From Picosynechococcus sp. PCC 7002 (GTDB lineage Bacteria; Cyanobacteriota; Cyanobacteriia; Cyanobacteriales; MRBY01): DNA of 64,000 bases. Positions 25,390 through 33,460 of this stretch are shown in pieces. A program made the translations under genes and the position numbers. Each line of letters starts with the position of its first letter. Within the stretch, counting starts at the first letter, position 1. The stretch lies in NCBI RefSeq assembly GCF_963860125.1, contig NZ_CAWLFA010000001.1:1984001-2048000 (forward strand), in the 5' to 3' direction. The notes beneath the pieces were generated by a model, which searched no databases, had not been told where the DNA came from, and saw nothing but the letters and a program-made list of their open reading frames with translations.

Positions 25390-26370
25390 TTAGAGGCTTA
25401 CATTTTGGAGGCGATCGCGGGGTTTAAAAGAATTAAGCGCCCGGAGCTTCTCATAACACTCTTTTTCCGCTTCGGTGGGTGCAGCAGGGACAGCAATTTC
25501 TATTTTGACAAGCTGATCCGTGCGGTTTCCCTTTGGTTTGGGCCAGCCCTTGCCTCGGAGTCGCAGTGATTGTCCTGATTTAATCCCTGGGGGAATTTTC
25601 ATCGTCACCATACCATCCGGCGTTGGGACTGCGACAGATGCCCCTAGCACAGCCTCATCGGGGGTAATGGGTAAAGTACAGATTAAGTTATCCCCTTCAA
25701 AGTGGAAAAAATGATGGGCCTGGAGCTGAACAATTAAATACAGATCACCCCTCTGGCCGCCCATGGCACTAGGAGAACCTTTGCCCTTGACACGGATTTT
25801 ATTGCCGTTGGTTACTCCTGCTGGGATTTTGACTGTAATTGTCTCTGTGCCTAGGCTCAACCGTTTTTCAACACCGCGAAAGGCTTCGGACAATGTCAGT
25901 TGAATATTTGCTTCTCGATCGGCGCCTTGGGTTGTACCACTCGCTGCTGTATTGAAACCAAAATCACTGTAGGGATTCCCGGTACTTCTTGGCCCCGCAC
26001 TCGCTGCGGCTCGTCCGAGTAAATCGTTAATAAATTCATCAAAGCTTCCAAAATTACCAAAGTCGAAGTTACTAAAGTTCTCAAAATCGACGTTTACGCC
26101 AGCGCCACCATAGGGACTACCGCCCCCGCGAGCAGCCTGTTGCCAGTATTGGCCAAACTGGTCATATTTTTGCCGTTTTTCTGGATCAGAAAGAACTTCG
26201 TATGCTTCACTAATTTCCTTAAACTTCGCTTCAGCGGCATCATTGCCTGGATTGCGATCAGGATGGTATTGGAGAGCGAGCTTGCGAAACTTTTTCTTAA
26301 TTTCATCGGCAGAGGCACTTTTACTGACCCCAAGGATGGAATAGTAATCTTTAAAATCCGTTGCTGCCAT
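25390..26370 (-). CDS. DnaJ-type (Hsp40) co-chaperone without zinc finger
   Basis: 326 residues: J domain at 8-72 with the HPD motif (LQYHPDRNP), then a Gly/Phe-rich linker (about 80-130), and two C-terminal substrate-binding beta domains. The four CxxCxGxG zinc-finger repeats of canonical DnaJ are missing, so this is a type II J protein (CbpA/DnaJ2-like), stimulating DnaK ATPase. It is convergent with the sigma-factor gene. Confidence 0.9.
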   Translation of the reverse strand: MAATDFKDYYSILGVSKSASADEIKKKFRKLALQYHPDRNPGNDAAEAKFKEISEAYEVLSDPEKRQKYDQFGQYWQQAARGGGSPYGGAGVNVDFENFSNFDFGNFGSFDEFINDLLGRAAASAGPRSTGNPYSDFGFNTAASGTTQGADREANIQLTLSEAFRGVEKRLSLGTETITVKIPAGVTNGNKIRVKGKGSPSAMGGQRGDLYLIVQLQAHHFFHFEGDNLICTLPITPDEAVLGASVAVPTPDGMVTMKIPPGIKSGQSLRLRGKGWPKPKGNRTDQLVKIEIAVPAAPTEAEKECYEKLRALNSFKPRDRLQNVSL

Positions 26371-26491
26371 CGAAATTAAGCCTCCTTGCGGGGGTCATGA
26401 TTCACTACACCATAGAATAGCAAATTGCTCTGCCAAGAATGGTTTGGTTTTCCCGATGGTGCGTTGTTAGATTTCCGTATTGGAAGCGGTT

Positions 26492-28726
26492 TTAAAAGGC
26501 CTCACGCATATAAGCGCCCCACAGTTTAGCCGCGTATGAGCTCCCGCCCCGGGTTGGACTATTATCGTCGTTTCCCAACCAAATGGCCGTTACTAAATCT
26601 TGGGAGGGGACATAGCCAACAAACCACAGGTCAACATTACTGTTCGTTGTCCCTGTTTTGCCGGCTTCATCAAGGCCCAGACGGGCGGCGGTGCCTGTGC
26701 CCCCTTGAATCACTCCCTGAAGCATACTGGTCATGGTGCGGGCGGTATCGCGGGAAATGACCTGTTCTCGGTGGAGATCGGCGCGGTTACTGAAATCGTA
26801 GAGTAAATGACAGCTATCAATGGTTTCACCAGTACAGTCGCTGCTGTCAAAAATCCGACGGATGGCGTGGGGTTTATTCCAGGTACCGTCGTTGGCAAAG
26901 GTCGCATAGGCCCCTGCCATTTCTAAAACAGAGACTTCACTTTCTCCCAAAATCAAACCAGGGGAGGGTCTCAGTTGTGAGTCTACGCCTAATTGTTGGG
27001 CAAAGTTAATGACGCCATCTAACCCCACTGTCTGGGCAATGCGCAGGGCGATCGCATTTTCAGATTGGGCCATGCCGCGAAACATATCGGTACTGGCGGT
27101 GCTGGTGCGCTCACAACCACGGTATTGTTGTCCTTGCCAATTGAGAGGCGCACAGGAAAAGGCAGTGTAGGGGGAAATGCCTTGTTCAAGGGCGGCACCA
27201 TAGCCAAACACTTTAAAGGTTGAACCCGGTTGTCGTTTCGCCTGGACGGCGCGATTAAATTGGCTTTCGGCATAATCTTTGCCGCCAACCATGGCGAGAA
27301 TTTCACCCGTGTCGCTATCGAGGGTGGCGATCGCCCCTTGGGAAAATCCGACCTGGGTGCCATCCTGCTCAATGGAGGCCTTGAGAGCCGAGGCCGCTTT
27401 CTGTTGCATCGTGATGTCCAGCCCCGTTTCGATGTAGAGATTCCCCATTTTCAGGGCATCTTCCCCCAGTAATTCCGTCAACTCCTGCTGTACATAGCCA
27501 TAGAAATAAGGAGCGGCATTGTTCGATAGCGAACGGCGGGCTTCTTCACTTAAACGCTCTTCGATGGGCGTCAACTTTGCCTGACGTTGTTCTTGATCGG
27601 TGATCATCCCTAACTTGTGCATCCGGTCAATCACAAGATTGCGCTGTTCGCGGGATTTATCCGGATCAACAATGGGATTAAAGGCATTTGGGGCAGGCAA
27701 CATGGCGATCAAAGTCGCAGATTCCAGCAAATCGAGGTTTCGGGCCGACTTATCAAAATAAAACTGAGCCGCATCCTCAAAACCCGATTGGCCCACCCCC
27801 AGGTAAACCTTGTTTAAATACAGCAGCAAAATTTCATCTTTACTGAAGAAAGTTTCCATCTTCAAGGCGACAATTATTTCCCGTAACTTACGGCTGGCAC
27901 TTTTTTCTCGCCCCACCTCTGGAAATAGACTCCGGGCCACCTGTTGCGTAATTGTACTTGCCCCTTGGGTCGCGCTTCCCCGTAAAAGGGCCACCCTGAT
28001 CGCCCGCGCAATCCCAATGGGATCAATGCCTGGGTGCCAATAAAAACGGGCATCCTCAGAAGCCATTACCCCGTTTTTTAGGTAAGGTGAAAAATCCTTG
28101 AGCCGCTGCAGTTCTCGATGGCTATCGGTAGTAACAGGATTAATCGCGGTCTCTCCGTCCCGGGAAAAAATCACGACAGGGCCTGTAACGCCGGAGGGAA
28201 GAGGATTTAAAGGATATTTTGTCCATTGCCATAGCAAAAACAAGGTCAAGAAACCGACGAAACCACCACCGCTTAACAGACCATAACGAATAATTTTGAC
28301 CCAGACCGGCATTTCATAACGGTAGGTCAAACAAGCGGCCTGGGCTAATTCGGGGGGCGCAAGATGAATCACGTCGCCATGGCGGAGGGGAAAATGTTTA
28401 ACTTTACGCCGATTGACATAAATACCATTAGAAGAGCGTTCGTCATGGATGAGGTAATGGCGCGGATTTTCGGGATCTTTACTAAGTGAAAAATGTTGGG
28501 CACTCACCGTTTCGTTGCGGATGGTGATATCTTGGCTCGAACTCCGGCCCCCTGTGTGGCGATCGCCAATCAACGGAAAAGGTTGTGTCTGGCCTTCAAT
28601 GTGTAGCTCAGGTACGCGAGCACCAGGCTTGAGGGTATGCTGCCCAAAGTGAACCATCGTGTTGAAGGCTTGGGTGACCATCTGTCCCAATTGTGTTTTT
28701 GGAGGTTGGGGATTTTGTTGGGTCAT
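26492..28726 (-). CDS. Class A penicillin-binding protein with N-terminal FHA domain
   Basis: A bifunctional peptidoglycan synthase, 744 residues. About 45-140 form a cytoplasmic FHA domain (SSQDITIRNETVSAQHFSL, DERSSNGIYVNRRKV). A membrane helix follows (about 160-185), then the GT51 glycosyltransferase with catalytic Glu in ASEDARFYWHPGIDPIGI and QGASTITQQVARSLF, and the transpeptidase with SxxK (GSTFKV), SxN (QSENAIAL) and KTG (KTGTTNS). ATG at 28726 is preferred over one 12 codons upstream because the extra residues have no family support. FHA implies control by phosphothreonine signalling. Confidence 0.93.
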   Translation of the reverse strand: MTQQNPQPPKTQLGQMVTQAFNTMVHFGQHTLKPGARVPELHIEGQTQPFPLIGDRHTGGRSSSQDITIRNETVSAQHFSLSKDPENPRHYLIHDERSSNGIYVNRRKVKHFPLRHGDVIHLAPPELAQAACLTYRYEMPVWVKIIRYGLLSGGGFVGFLTLFLLWQWTKYPLNPLPSGVTGPVVIFSRDGETAINPVTTDSHRELQRLKDFSPYLKNGVMASEDARFYWHPGIDPIGIARAIRVALLRGSATQGASTITQQVARSLFPEVGREKSASRKLREIIVALKMETFFSKDEILLLYLNKVYLGVGQSGFEDAAQFYFDKSARNLDLLESATLIAMLPAPNAFNPIVDPDKSREQRNLVIDRMHKLGMITDQEQRQAKLTPIEERLSEEARRSLSNNAAPYFYGYVQQELTELLGEDALKMGNLYIETGLDITMQQKAASALKASIEQDGTQVGFSQGAIATLDSDTGEILAMVGGKDYAESQFNRAVQAKRQPGSTFKVFGYGAALEQGISPYTAFSCAPLNWQGQQYRGCERTSTASTDMFRGMAQSENAIALRIAQTVGLDGVINFAQQLGVDSQLRPSPGLILGESEVSVLEMAGAYATFANDGTWNKPHAIRRIFDSSDCTGETIDSCHLLYDFSNRADLHREQVISRDTARTMTSMLQGVIQGGTGTAARLGLDEAGKTGTTNSNVDLWFVGYVPSQDLVTAIWLGNDDNSPTRGGSSYAAKLWGAYMREAF

Positions 28727-28849
28727 CGCGAGTACCACCACAAAGAGACACTGAAAATACAAGATCTAGGGTAGTCAATTTTGGCGTGAAATTTAGACTT
28801 CGTTACCCATTCGTGAACCAAATTTTTGCCAATGACCCCAGATTTTGCC

Positions 28850-28878
28850 AAAAAAATAAGAGGCCGTTAATCGACCTC
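28850..28878 (-). terminator. Terminator of apcA-apcB-apcC
   Basis: On the minus strand, 44 bases after the apcC stop, a 7-bp stem (GAGGTCG/CGGCCTC, one G-U pair, loop ATTAA) is followed by TTATTTTTTT. A good Rho-independent terminator closing the operon. Confidence 0.8.
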
Positions 28879-28922
28879 CCCAAGTCAAACCCAAAAACAG
28901 ATGGACACTTGACGATTTGTAT

Positions 28923-29126
28923 TTAGGTCAAACCAGTATTGGTGCCGGGCTTACCAGTTGCCAGTTGCACCTTAACAATCTTGCCGCCCATCTTCATGAT
29001 GCGTTGTTGCTCACGGAACCAATTGTCGTAGGGAACCAGCTTGGTGAAGTATGTATTTTGTAATTCACGCTGTGTCCGAATTCGGCTTTGGCTTGGTACA
29101 CAGGCCGTAATTTTAAACATCCGCAT
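28923..29126 (-). CDS. apcC: Allophycocyanin core linker, 7.8 kDa
   Basis: ApcC caps allophycocyanin trimers in the phycobilisome core and tunes their spectrum. 67 residues, the standard length, beginning MRMFKITACVPSQSRIRTQ and containing FTKLVPYDNWFREQQRI, both highly conserved in ApcC. It is last in apcA-apcB-apcC and is separated from apcB by 225 bp containing hairpin-forming sequence, which could lower its transcript relative to apcAB. Confidence 0.97.
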   Translation of the reverse strand: MRMFKITACVPSQSRIRTQRELQNTYFTKLVPYDNWFREQQRIMKMGGKIVKVQLATGKPGTNTGLT

Positions 29127-29327
29127 AGCTTAATGATCTCCTTAAACGTTTTTGAGCCCAGTCGTTTATCTGAAAGAGTTTTATTATCAAGGCTGATATA
29201 GCAAAGTTCGGAAGTCGCAACCCAGATCCTAGATCCCCAAAACTTGTACCCAGATAAACCTAGTAAAAGCTTATAAAGAGCTAGACAGTGAGCGCATACC
29301 TCCGAACTCAATTGGGTTACTACACCA

Positions 29328-29348
29328 TTTGCATCCGACAGATGCGAA
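29328..29348 (-). promoter_or_regulatory. Intercistronic hairpin after apcB
   Basis: Three bases after the apcB stop the minus-strand RNA can form a stem GCATC/GATGC (loop TGTCG), extendable by two A-U pairs across one mismatch. No U-tract follows, so it looks like a 3'-end stabilising or processing hairpin rather than a full terminator. Partial termination or processing between apcB and apcC is known in other cyanobacteria; that it happens here is inference. Confidence 0.4.
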
Positions 29349-29351
29349 GCA

Positions 29352-29837
29352 TTAGCTTAAGCCAGAGCAGATGTAGTCGAAGTAAACACCCATTTCACGG
29401 CCAGCGTCAGCACCGACAAGACCAGCAGTGACTTCTTTCATTGCTTGGATTGCTTGAACAGTAGAACCAACGGGTACACCGAGGGAGTTGTAGGTTTCTT
29501 TCAAACCGTTGAGCACACGCTCATCGAGGATGGAAGGATCGCCAGCAAGCATTGCATAGGTTGCATAGCGGAGGTAGTAGTCGAGGTCACGAATACAAGC
29601 AGCGTAACGACGAGTGGTGTACATGTTGCCACCAGGACGAGTTACATCGGAGTAAAGGAGAGACTTAGCAACAGCTTCCTTTACAATTGCTGCAGCGTTA
29701 GCACTGATGGTGCTAGCAGCACGGACACGGAGAGCACCAGTTGTGAAATAAGCCTTGAGCTTATCCATTGCACTGCCATCAAGGTACTTACCTTGGACGT
29801 CAGCAGAGTTGATTACAGAAGTAATTGCGTCTTGCAT
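29352..29837 (-). CDS. apcB: Allophycocyanin beta subunit
   Basis: Phycobilisome core biliprotein, 161 residues. The phycocyanobilin Cys lies in AACIRDLDYYLRYATYAM (about residue 81) and the methylated Asn in PGGNMYTTRR (about 71). Globin-like helices cover the full length; no truncation. It lies 83 bp downstream of apcA with which it forms the alpha-beta monomer. Confidence 0.98.
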   Translation of the reverse strand: MQDAITSVINSADVQGKYLDGSAMDKLKAYFTTGALRVRAASTISANAAAIVKEAVAKSLLYSDVTRPGGNMYTTRRYAACIRDLDYYLRYATYAMLAGDPSILDERVLNGLKETYNSLGVPVGSTVQAIQAMKEVTAGLVGADAGREMGVYFDYICSGLS

Positions 29838-29920
29838 TGTTATAATTCCTTATCTTAGTAGGTCTTAACGAAGTTCCAGAGGGTAAAAACCACTATGGAG
29901 AAAGTAATCAAATTTTATGA

Positions 29921-30406
29921 TTACTCCATTGCTCCGATGACATAGTCAAAGTAAGCACCAGCTTCAGCTGCATCGTCGCCAGACATCATGCCAGTCGCAA
30001 CAGCTTTCATTTCACGAACGGCCTGAGCAACCGCATCAACGGGAGTGCCCAAGGACTTGTACATTTCGCGAACGCCAACAAGACCGATTTCTTCGATGGG
30101 AGTTACATCACCAGCAACGACACCGTAGGTGATTAGACGGAGATAGTAGTCCATGTCACGGAGGCAAGTTGCAGTCATTTCTTCGCCGTAAGCGTTACCG
30201 CCGGGAGAAACAACGTCGGGGCGCTTCTGGAAGAGGGCATCACCAGCAGATTTGATGATGCGCTCACGGGAGCCAGTCAGGGTTTCAGCGATCCGAAGAC
30301 GGCTTTCACCAGAAGTAACAAAAGCTTTGATGCGATCGAGTTCACCGGGGCTGAGGTAACGAGCTTCAGCGTCGGCATTCACGATGGATTTCGTGACAAT
30401 ACTCAT
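29921..30406 (-). CDS. apcA: Allophycocyanin alpha subunit
   Basis: Phycobilisome core biliprotein, 161 residues, with the bilin Cys in TATCLRDMDYYLRLITYG (about 81) and a complete phycobiliprotein fold. A strong ribosome-binding sequence GAGGAGG lies 9 bases before the start. First gene of apcABC. No apcE lies upstream; the preceding same-strand gene is a DUF72 protein 465 bp away. Confidence 0.98.
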   Translation of the reverse strand: MSIVTKSIVNADAEARYLSPGELDRIKAFVTSGESRLRIAETLTGSRERIIKSAGDALFQKRPDVVSPGGNAYGEEMTATCLRDMDYYLRLITYGVVAGDVTPIEEIGLVGVREMYKSLGTPVDAVAQAVREMKAVATGMMSGDDAAEAGAYFDYVIGAME

Positions 30407-30871
30407 CTATGGATTCCTCCTCTAGATATGAGACTAAATAAAGTAAATAATTACCAGATTTTAGGTTTAAACTGGTTTTTTATCAAATGAATGGTGGCTT
30501 TCTTTAATTTGCTTTATATTGCTCAAATTAAAACCAACATTGTGGGTGTGTGAAGCCCCTAAGCGTCCGGATTACTACCTAAATGTTTCATCAGAGAAAT
30601 AAGCCGACATTGTCCTAGGTTTTCCTACAGCCATCCGCAAATATTTTGCGTTACTGTGTCACCTCTCCTTGTTGTTTCGTAACAGTTTTTAACATCTACA
30701 GGGGCTAAGGGGGATCTTGGGTTGAGTGCTGTCCTGAGGTACTAGAGCTGGTATTTTTCTCAGTTGCTGGCAGGTTTACTGAAAAATAGACCTCGAATTT
30801 TGTCATGGAATAGACTTTGACGAGCATGGAAATGCCAGGATTGGGGGTTAGATGCTGAAAGCTAATGGCTT
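30407..30871 (-). promoter_or_regulatory. Long leader/promoter region of apcABC
   Basis: The 465 bp upstream of apcA hold no gene. Near the distal end are two patterned sites: a perfect inverted repeat CGCAAA-TAT-TTTGCG at 30636-30650, and at 30676-30693 a tandem pair, GTTAAAAA and GTTACGAA on the minus strand with a 2-base spacer, matching HLR1 (RpaB-type) spacing with two mismatches. The strong SD sits at 30412-30421. Long untranslated leaders are usual for phycobilisome operons; the transcription start here is not known. Confidence 0.5.
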
Positions 30872-31732
30872 TTAGAAAAGACTGAGTTGTTCTGGTTCGG
30901 GGGTGAGCTCCTGCCAGGGGAGGGGCGGCACTGGAATCTGGGCCTGTTGTAGTTGTTCTTGGAAATAGCGGGCATGACCGGGGGAGTGATCTTCGATGGG
31001 ACAGTGCATGAAGAAATAGATGGAGTGGCCAGCGGCATACCATTGCTGAATCTGCTGACACCACTGATCAAAGTAGGGCTGATTTAAAGAACGTTTGGGA
31101 TGGCTGATAAAACGGACAATGGCTTTCTGGTTCGTTACTGTTGGGATCAGCGGCACTTCTGGTTTGGGGCGTTGGGAATGGGCCTGGGGGTTATCGGGGC
31201 AATTGTAAATGGGGCGGGTATCTAATAGAACTTTACTCACACTGTGGTGAGCGAGCAGGATGTCAAGGCGATCGCGGTGGGGCGCTTGAAACCAGTCGAG
31301 GTGGCGTACCTCCACACCTAGGGTAATGGGGCAATCTGCTAAAGCGAGTAGAAATGCTTGTAGATCGTCGTAGTAATTCGGGGAATAGTAAGGGGGAAGC
31401 TGGGCAAAGATACTGCCTAGGCGATCGCCTAAAGGTGCAACCCGGTCGATAAACGCCTTTGCCTGGTCTAATTGAGCCATTAACGGGCCTTGGTGGGTCA
31501 CGGTCTGGGGAAATTTCAAGCAAAAGCGGAATTCGGGGGACGTTTGTTCCCGCCAGCGTGTCACGGTTTCAGCGGATGGCACCGCATAAAACGTCGTATT
31601 TCCTTCTACGGCATAGAGGCGATCGCCATAGAGCCTCAAAAAATCCTTCGCAGCACTGCCCCTTGGGTAAAAATCCCCTAACCAACCCCGGTAGGCCCAG
31701 ACTGCACACCCCAAACGAAATTCCTGTACCAC
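30872..31732 (-). CDS. DUF72 (YecE-like) protein
   Basis: 286 residues, a TIM-barrel-like DUF72 protein: N-terminal RLGCAVWAYRGWLGDFYPRG, then YAVEGNTTFYAVPS, FCLKFPQTVTH and LGVEVRHLDWF, all typical of the family. Function is not established. It lies on the same strand as apcABC but far upstream, and is divergent from nblA. Confidence 0.88.
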   Translation of the reverse strand: MVQEFRLGCAVWAYRGWLGDFYPRGSAAKDFLRLYGDRLYAVEGNTTFYAVPSAETVTRWREQTSPEFRFCLKFPQTVTHQGPLMAQLDQAKAFIDRVAPLGDRLGSIFAQLPPYYSPNYYDDLQAFLLALADCPITLGVEVRHLDWFQAPHRDRLDILLAHHSVSKVLLDTRPIYNCPDNPQAHSQRPKPEVPLIPTVTNQKAIVRFISHPKRSLNQPYFDQWCQQIQQWYAAGHSIYFFMHCPIEDHSPGHARYFQEQLQQAQIPVPPLPWQELTPEPEQLSLF

Positions 31733-31925
31733 GAAGACATTTCTCCCTACTGCTAGTTTGGCTGTCCCTGATTTTTACTGATTTTATCTAGAAATCCAGA
31801 CAAACAAGTATTTTTACTCATTGCTTTGTTCACTTTGAGCAACTTCTTGGGGGAAGAATCGCTAAAAACGAATTGACGCAATCACACAGTTGTCAATAAT
31901 TGTTTACAATATGTAATAGTTAGCC

Positions 31926-31956
31926 GGGCATTTCTGCATCAGTAGAAATTCAGCCC
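31926..31956 (+). promoter_or_regulatory. Hairpin in the nblA leader
   Basis: GGGC plus ATTTCT pairs with AGAAAT plus GCCC, giving a 10-bp stem interrupted by a 3-base bulge (TCA), loop GCATCAGT. It ends 34 bases before the nblA start. Possible promoter elements lie upstream (TTGACG near 31874 and AATAAT 16 bases on), which would put the hairpin in the 5' untranslated RNA. Confidence 0.5.
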
Positions 31957-31990
31957 AGTATTAATTGTCAAAACTGTTCAGGAGATAACT

Positions 31991-32170
31991 ATGTTTCCAA
32001 CAAATAACGAACTTTCATTAGAACAACAATTCAGTCTCCGTTCCTTCGAAAACCAAGTGCAACAGATGAATCGTGAGCAAGCCCTAGAGCACCTCGTAAA
32101 ACTTTATGAGCAAATGCTCTCACGGGAGAATATGTACAAAGAAGTGATCAAACACCAATGGGGACTCTAG
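31991..32170 (+). CDS. nblA: NblA, phycobilisome degradation adaptor
   Basis: A 59-codon gene whose product has the NblA pattern: ELSLEQQFSLRSFENQVQQM then REQALEHLVKLYEQMLSREN, ending near YKEVIKHQW. NblA dimers dock on phycobiliproteins and recruit Clp protease during nitrogen or sulfur starvation, causing bleaching. Length (59) is typical. A good SD (AGGAG, 6 bases before ATG) and a leader hairpin precede it. It lies about 1.6 kb from apcA, with the DUF72 gene between, on the opposite strand. Confidence 0.93.
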   Translation: MFPTNNELSLEQQFSLRSFENQVQQMNREQALEHLVKLYEQMLSRENMYKEVIKHQWGL

Positions 32171-32217
32171 GGAATAGTCCAAATGCTGGAAACAGCACTA
32201 ATAGTCAAGTTTATTCC
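32171..32217 (+). other. Structured 3' region of nblA
   Basis: Directly after the nblA stop, GGAATA (32171-32176) can pair with TATTCC (32212-32217), enclosing a smaller hairpin TGCTG-GAAA-CAGCA with a GNRA-type loop. No clear U-tract follows, so this is a possible RNA-stability element rather than a sure terminator. Confidence 0.35.
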
Positions 32218-32419
32218 AATTAAGAGCATCCACTGGTGAACGTGAATATTTTTCACTGGCCTCCTTCTCAAGCCTGATCACAACAGCATCACGCTAGGGA
32301 TGTGGGGGTAGAGAAAAAATTCCAAACGATTTATTGACTTACAGTTCAACTTCTTCGGGGAGAAGTGCTACCGTAAAGAAAATTTTGATTCTTAGCCCAC
32401 AGTTTTTAGCGATATTGCC

Positions 32420-33292
32420 ATGTTTCATAGCGCCTTAGTCTGTACAGATTTTTCCGATGGCTTAGATCGACTCACTGGCTGCATCGCAAATCTGGTACAG
32501 GGAGGACTATCCCGGATTGTTTTTTTCCACAGTGTGCCCCTCTGGACAGAAGGCAATATCCCCCGCATTGACAAAGAAAAAGTTGCCGCTGCCCAAGCCC
32601 ATCTTTCCAAGGCCCTCACCCAGGTGCCGGCTGGTGCAGATGTCAAAGTAGAAATTGTTTCTGGGAATGCCCTCGATAATATTCCCCAAGTCCTTGAGCA
32701 ATATCAATGTGATGTCATTTTGGTGGGCACCCCCATCAAAAATTTAATCCAAGAAAAAATGTTTGGTAGTACGAGCCTGGGTCTGATCAAGTCTCTTAAA
32801 AAGCCGATCATGATCCTCCGGCCCCAGATTGTCTCTACCTATACTTGTGAGGAGTTGGCGCTGCGTTGCCGCCATCTGTGGCGATATCTGCTGCTTCCCT
32901 ACAATGGCAGTGATGAGGCGAAGTATTTAATTGAACAGGTGAAGACTTTTGCGAAAAATGCGCCCCAAGGGGCGATCGCCAATTGTTTTTTGTTGTCCGT
33001 CCTTGATAATTCTGGTATCCAGCGCATTCAGATTGAATATCTCCAAAAGGAAGCCGAGGAAAAACTCGCGAAGGTTAAAGGAGAGCTAGAAGCCTTGGGA
33101 CTGACGGTCAAAACCGCCGTTAAAATTGGCAATCCCCTCAGTGAAACCCTCGACATTGCCGTCAAAGAAGATATTAGTGCGATCGCCATCGCCAGCAAAC
33201 CCCGCAATCAACTCCTTGAACTTACAGTACACAGCTATGCCAGCGATTTGTTACACCGCAGTTGGTTCCCGACCCTATTTTTCCCGATGTAG
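32420..33292 (+). CDS. Tandem universal-stress-protein (UspA) domain protein
   Basis: 290 residues with two UspA-like Rossmann domains (about 1-135 and 150-290). The first begins ALVCTDFSDG and contains DVILVGTPIKN and GSTSLGLIKSLKKPIMIL; the second contains LLPYNGSDEAKYLIEQV and AIAIASKP. Usp proteins bind nucleotides and appear under stress; the G-2x-G-9x-G ATP motif is only partly present (GTP..GSTS). The 249-bp upstream region carries a hairpin CTTCT/AGAAG at 32350-32365. Confidence 0.85.
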   Translation: MFHSALVCTDFSDGLDRLTGCIANLVQGGLSRIVFFHSVPLWTEGNIPRIDKEKVAAAQAHLSKALTQVPAGADVKVEIVSGNALDNIPQVLEQYQCDVILVGTPIKNLIQEKMFGSTSLGLIKSLKKPIMILRPQIVSTYTCEELALRCRHLWRYLLLPYNGSDEAKYLIEQVKTFAKNAPQGAIANCFLLSVLDNSGIQRIQIEYLQKEAEEKLAKVKGELEALGLTVKTAVKIGNPLSETLDIAVKEDISAIAIASKPRNQLLELTVHSYASDLLHRSWFPTLFFPM

Positions 33293-33460
33293 GTGATTCA
33301 GAAGTATGTAAAGGCGATCGCCCTTGCCGTAATTTAGACCGTAGATTTTGTGGAAAATCAAGGGATTTCTGGAGAAAAACTCAAATGTAACGAATTGCAA
33401 AGTATAATGAACAACATCTAATTTTTAGTTGTCGTTCGTTAGAGTAGGAAGCCCTTCACC

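Noticed and set aside
31860..31925. NtcA or HLR1 site in the nblA promoter
   Set aside because: TTTACAATATGTAATA looks HLR1-like at first, but the second half does not match and no GTA-N8-TAC is present.
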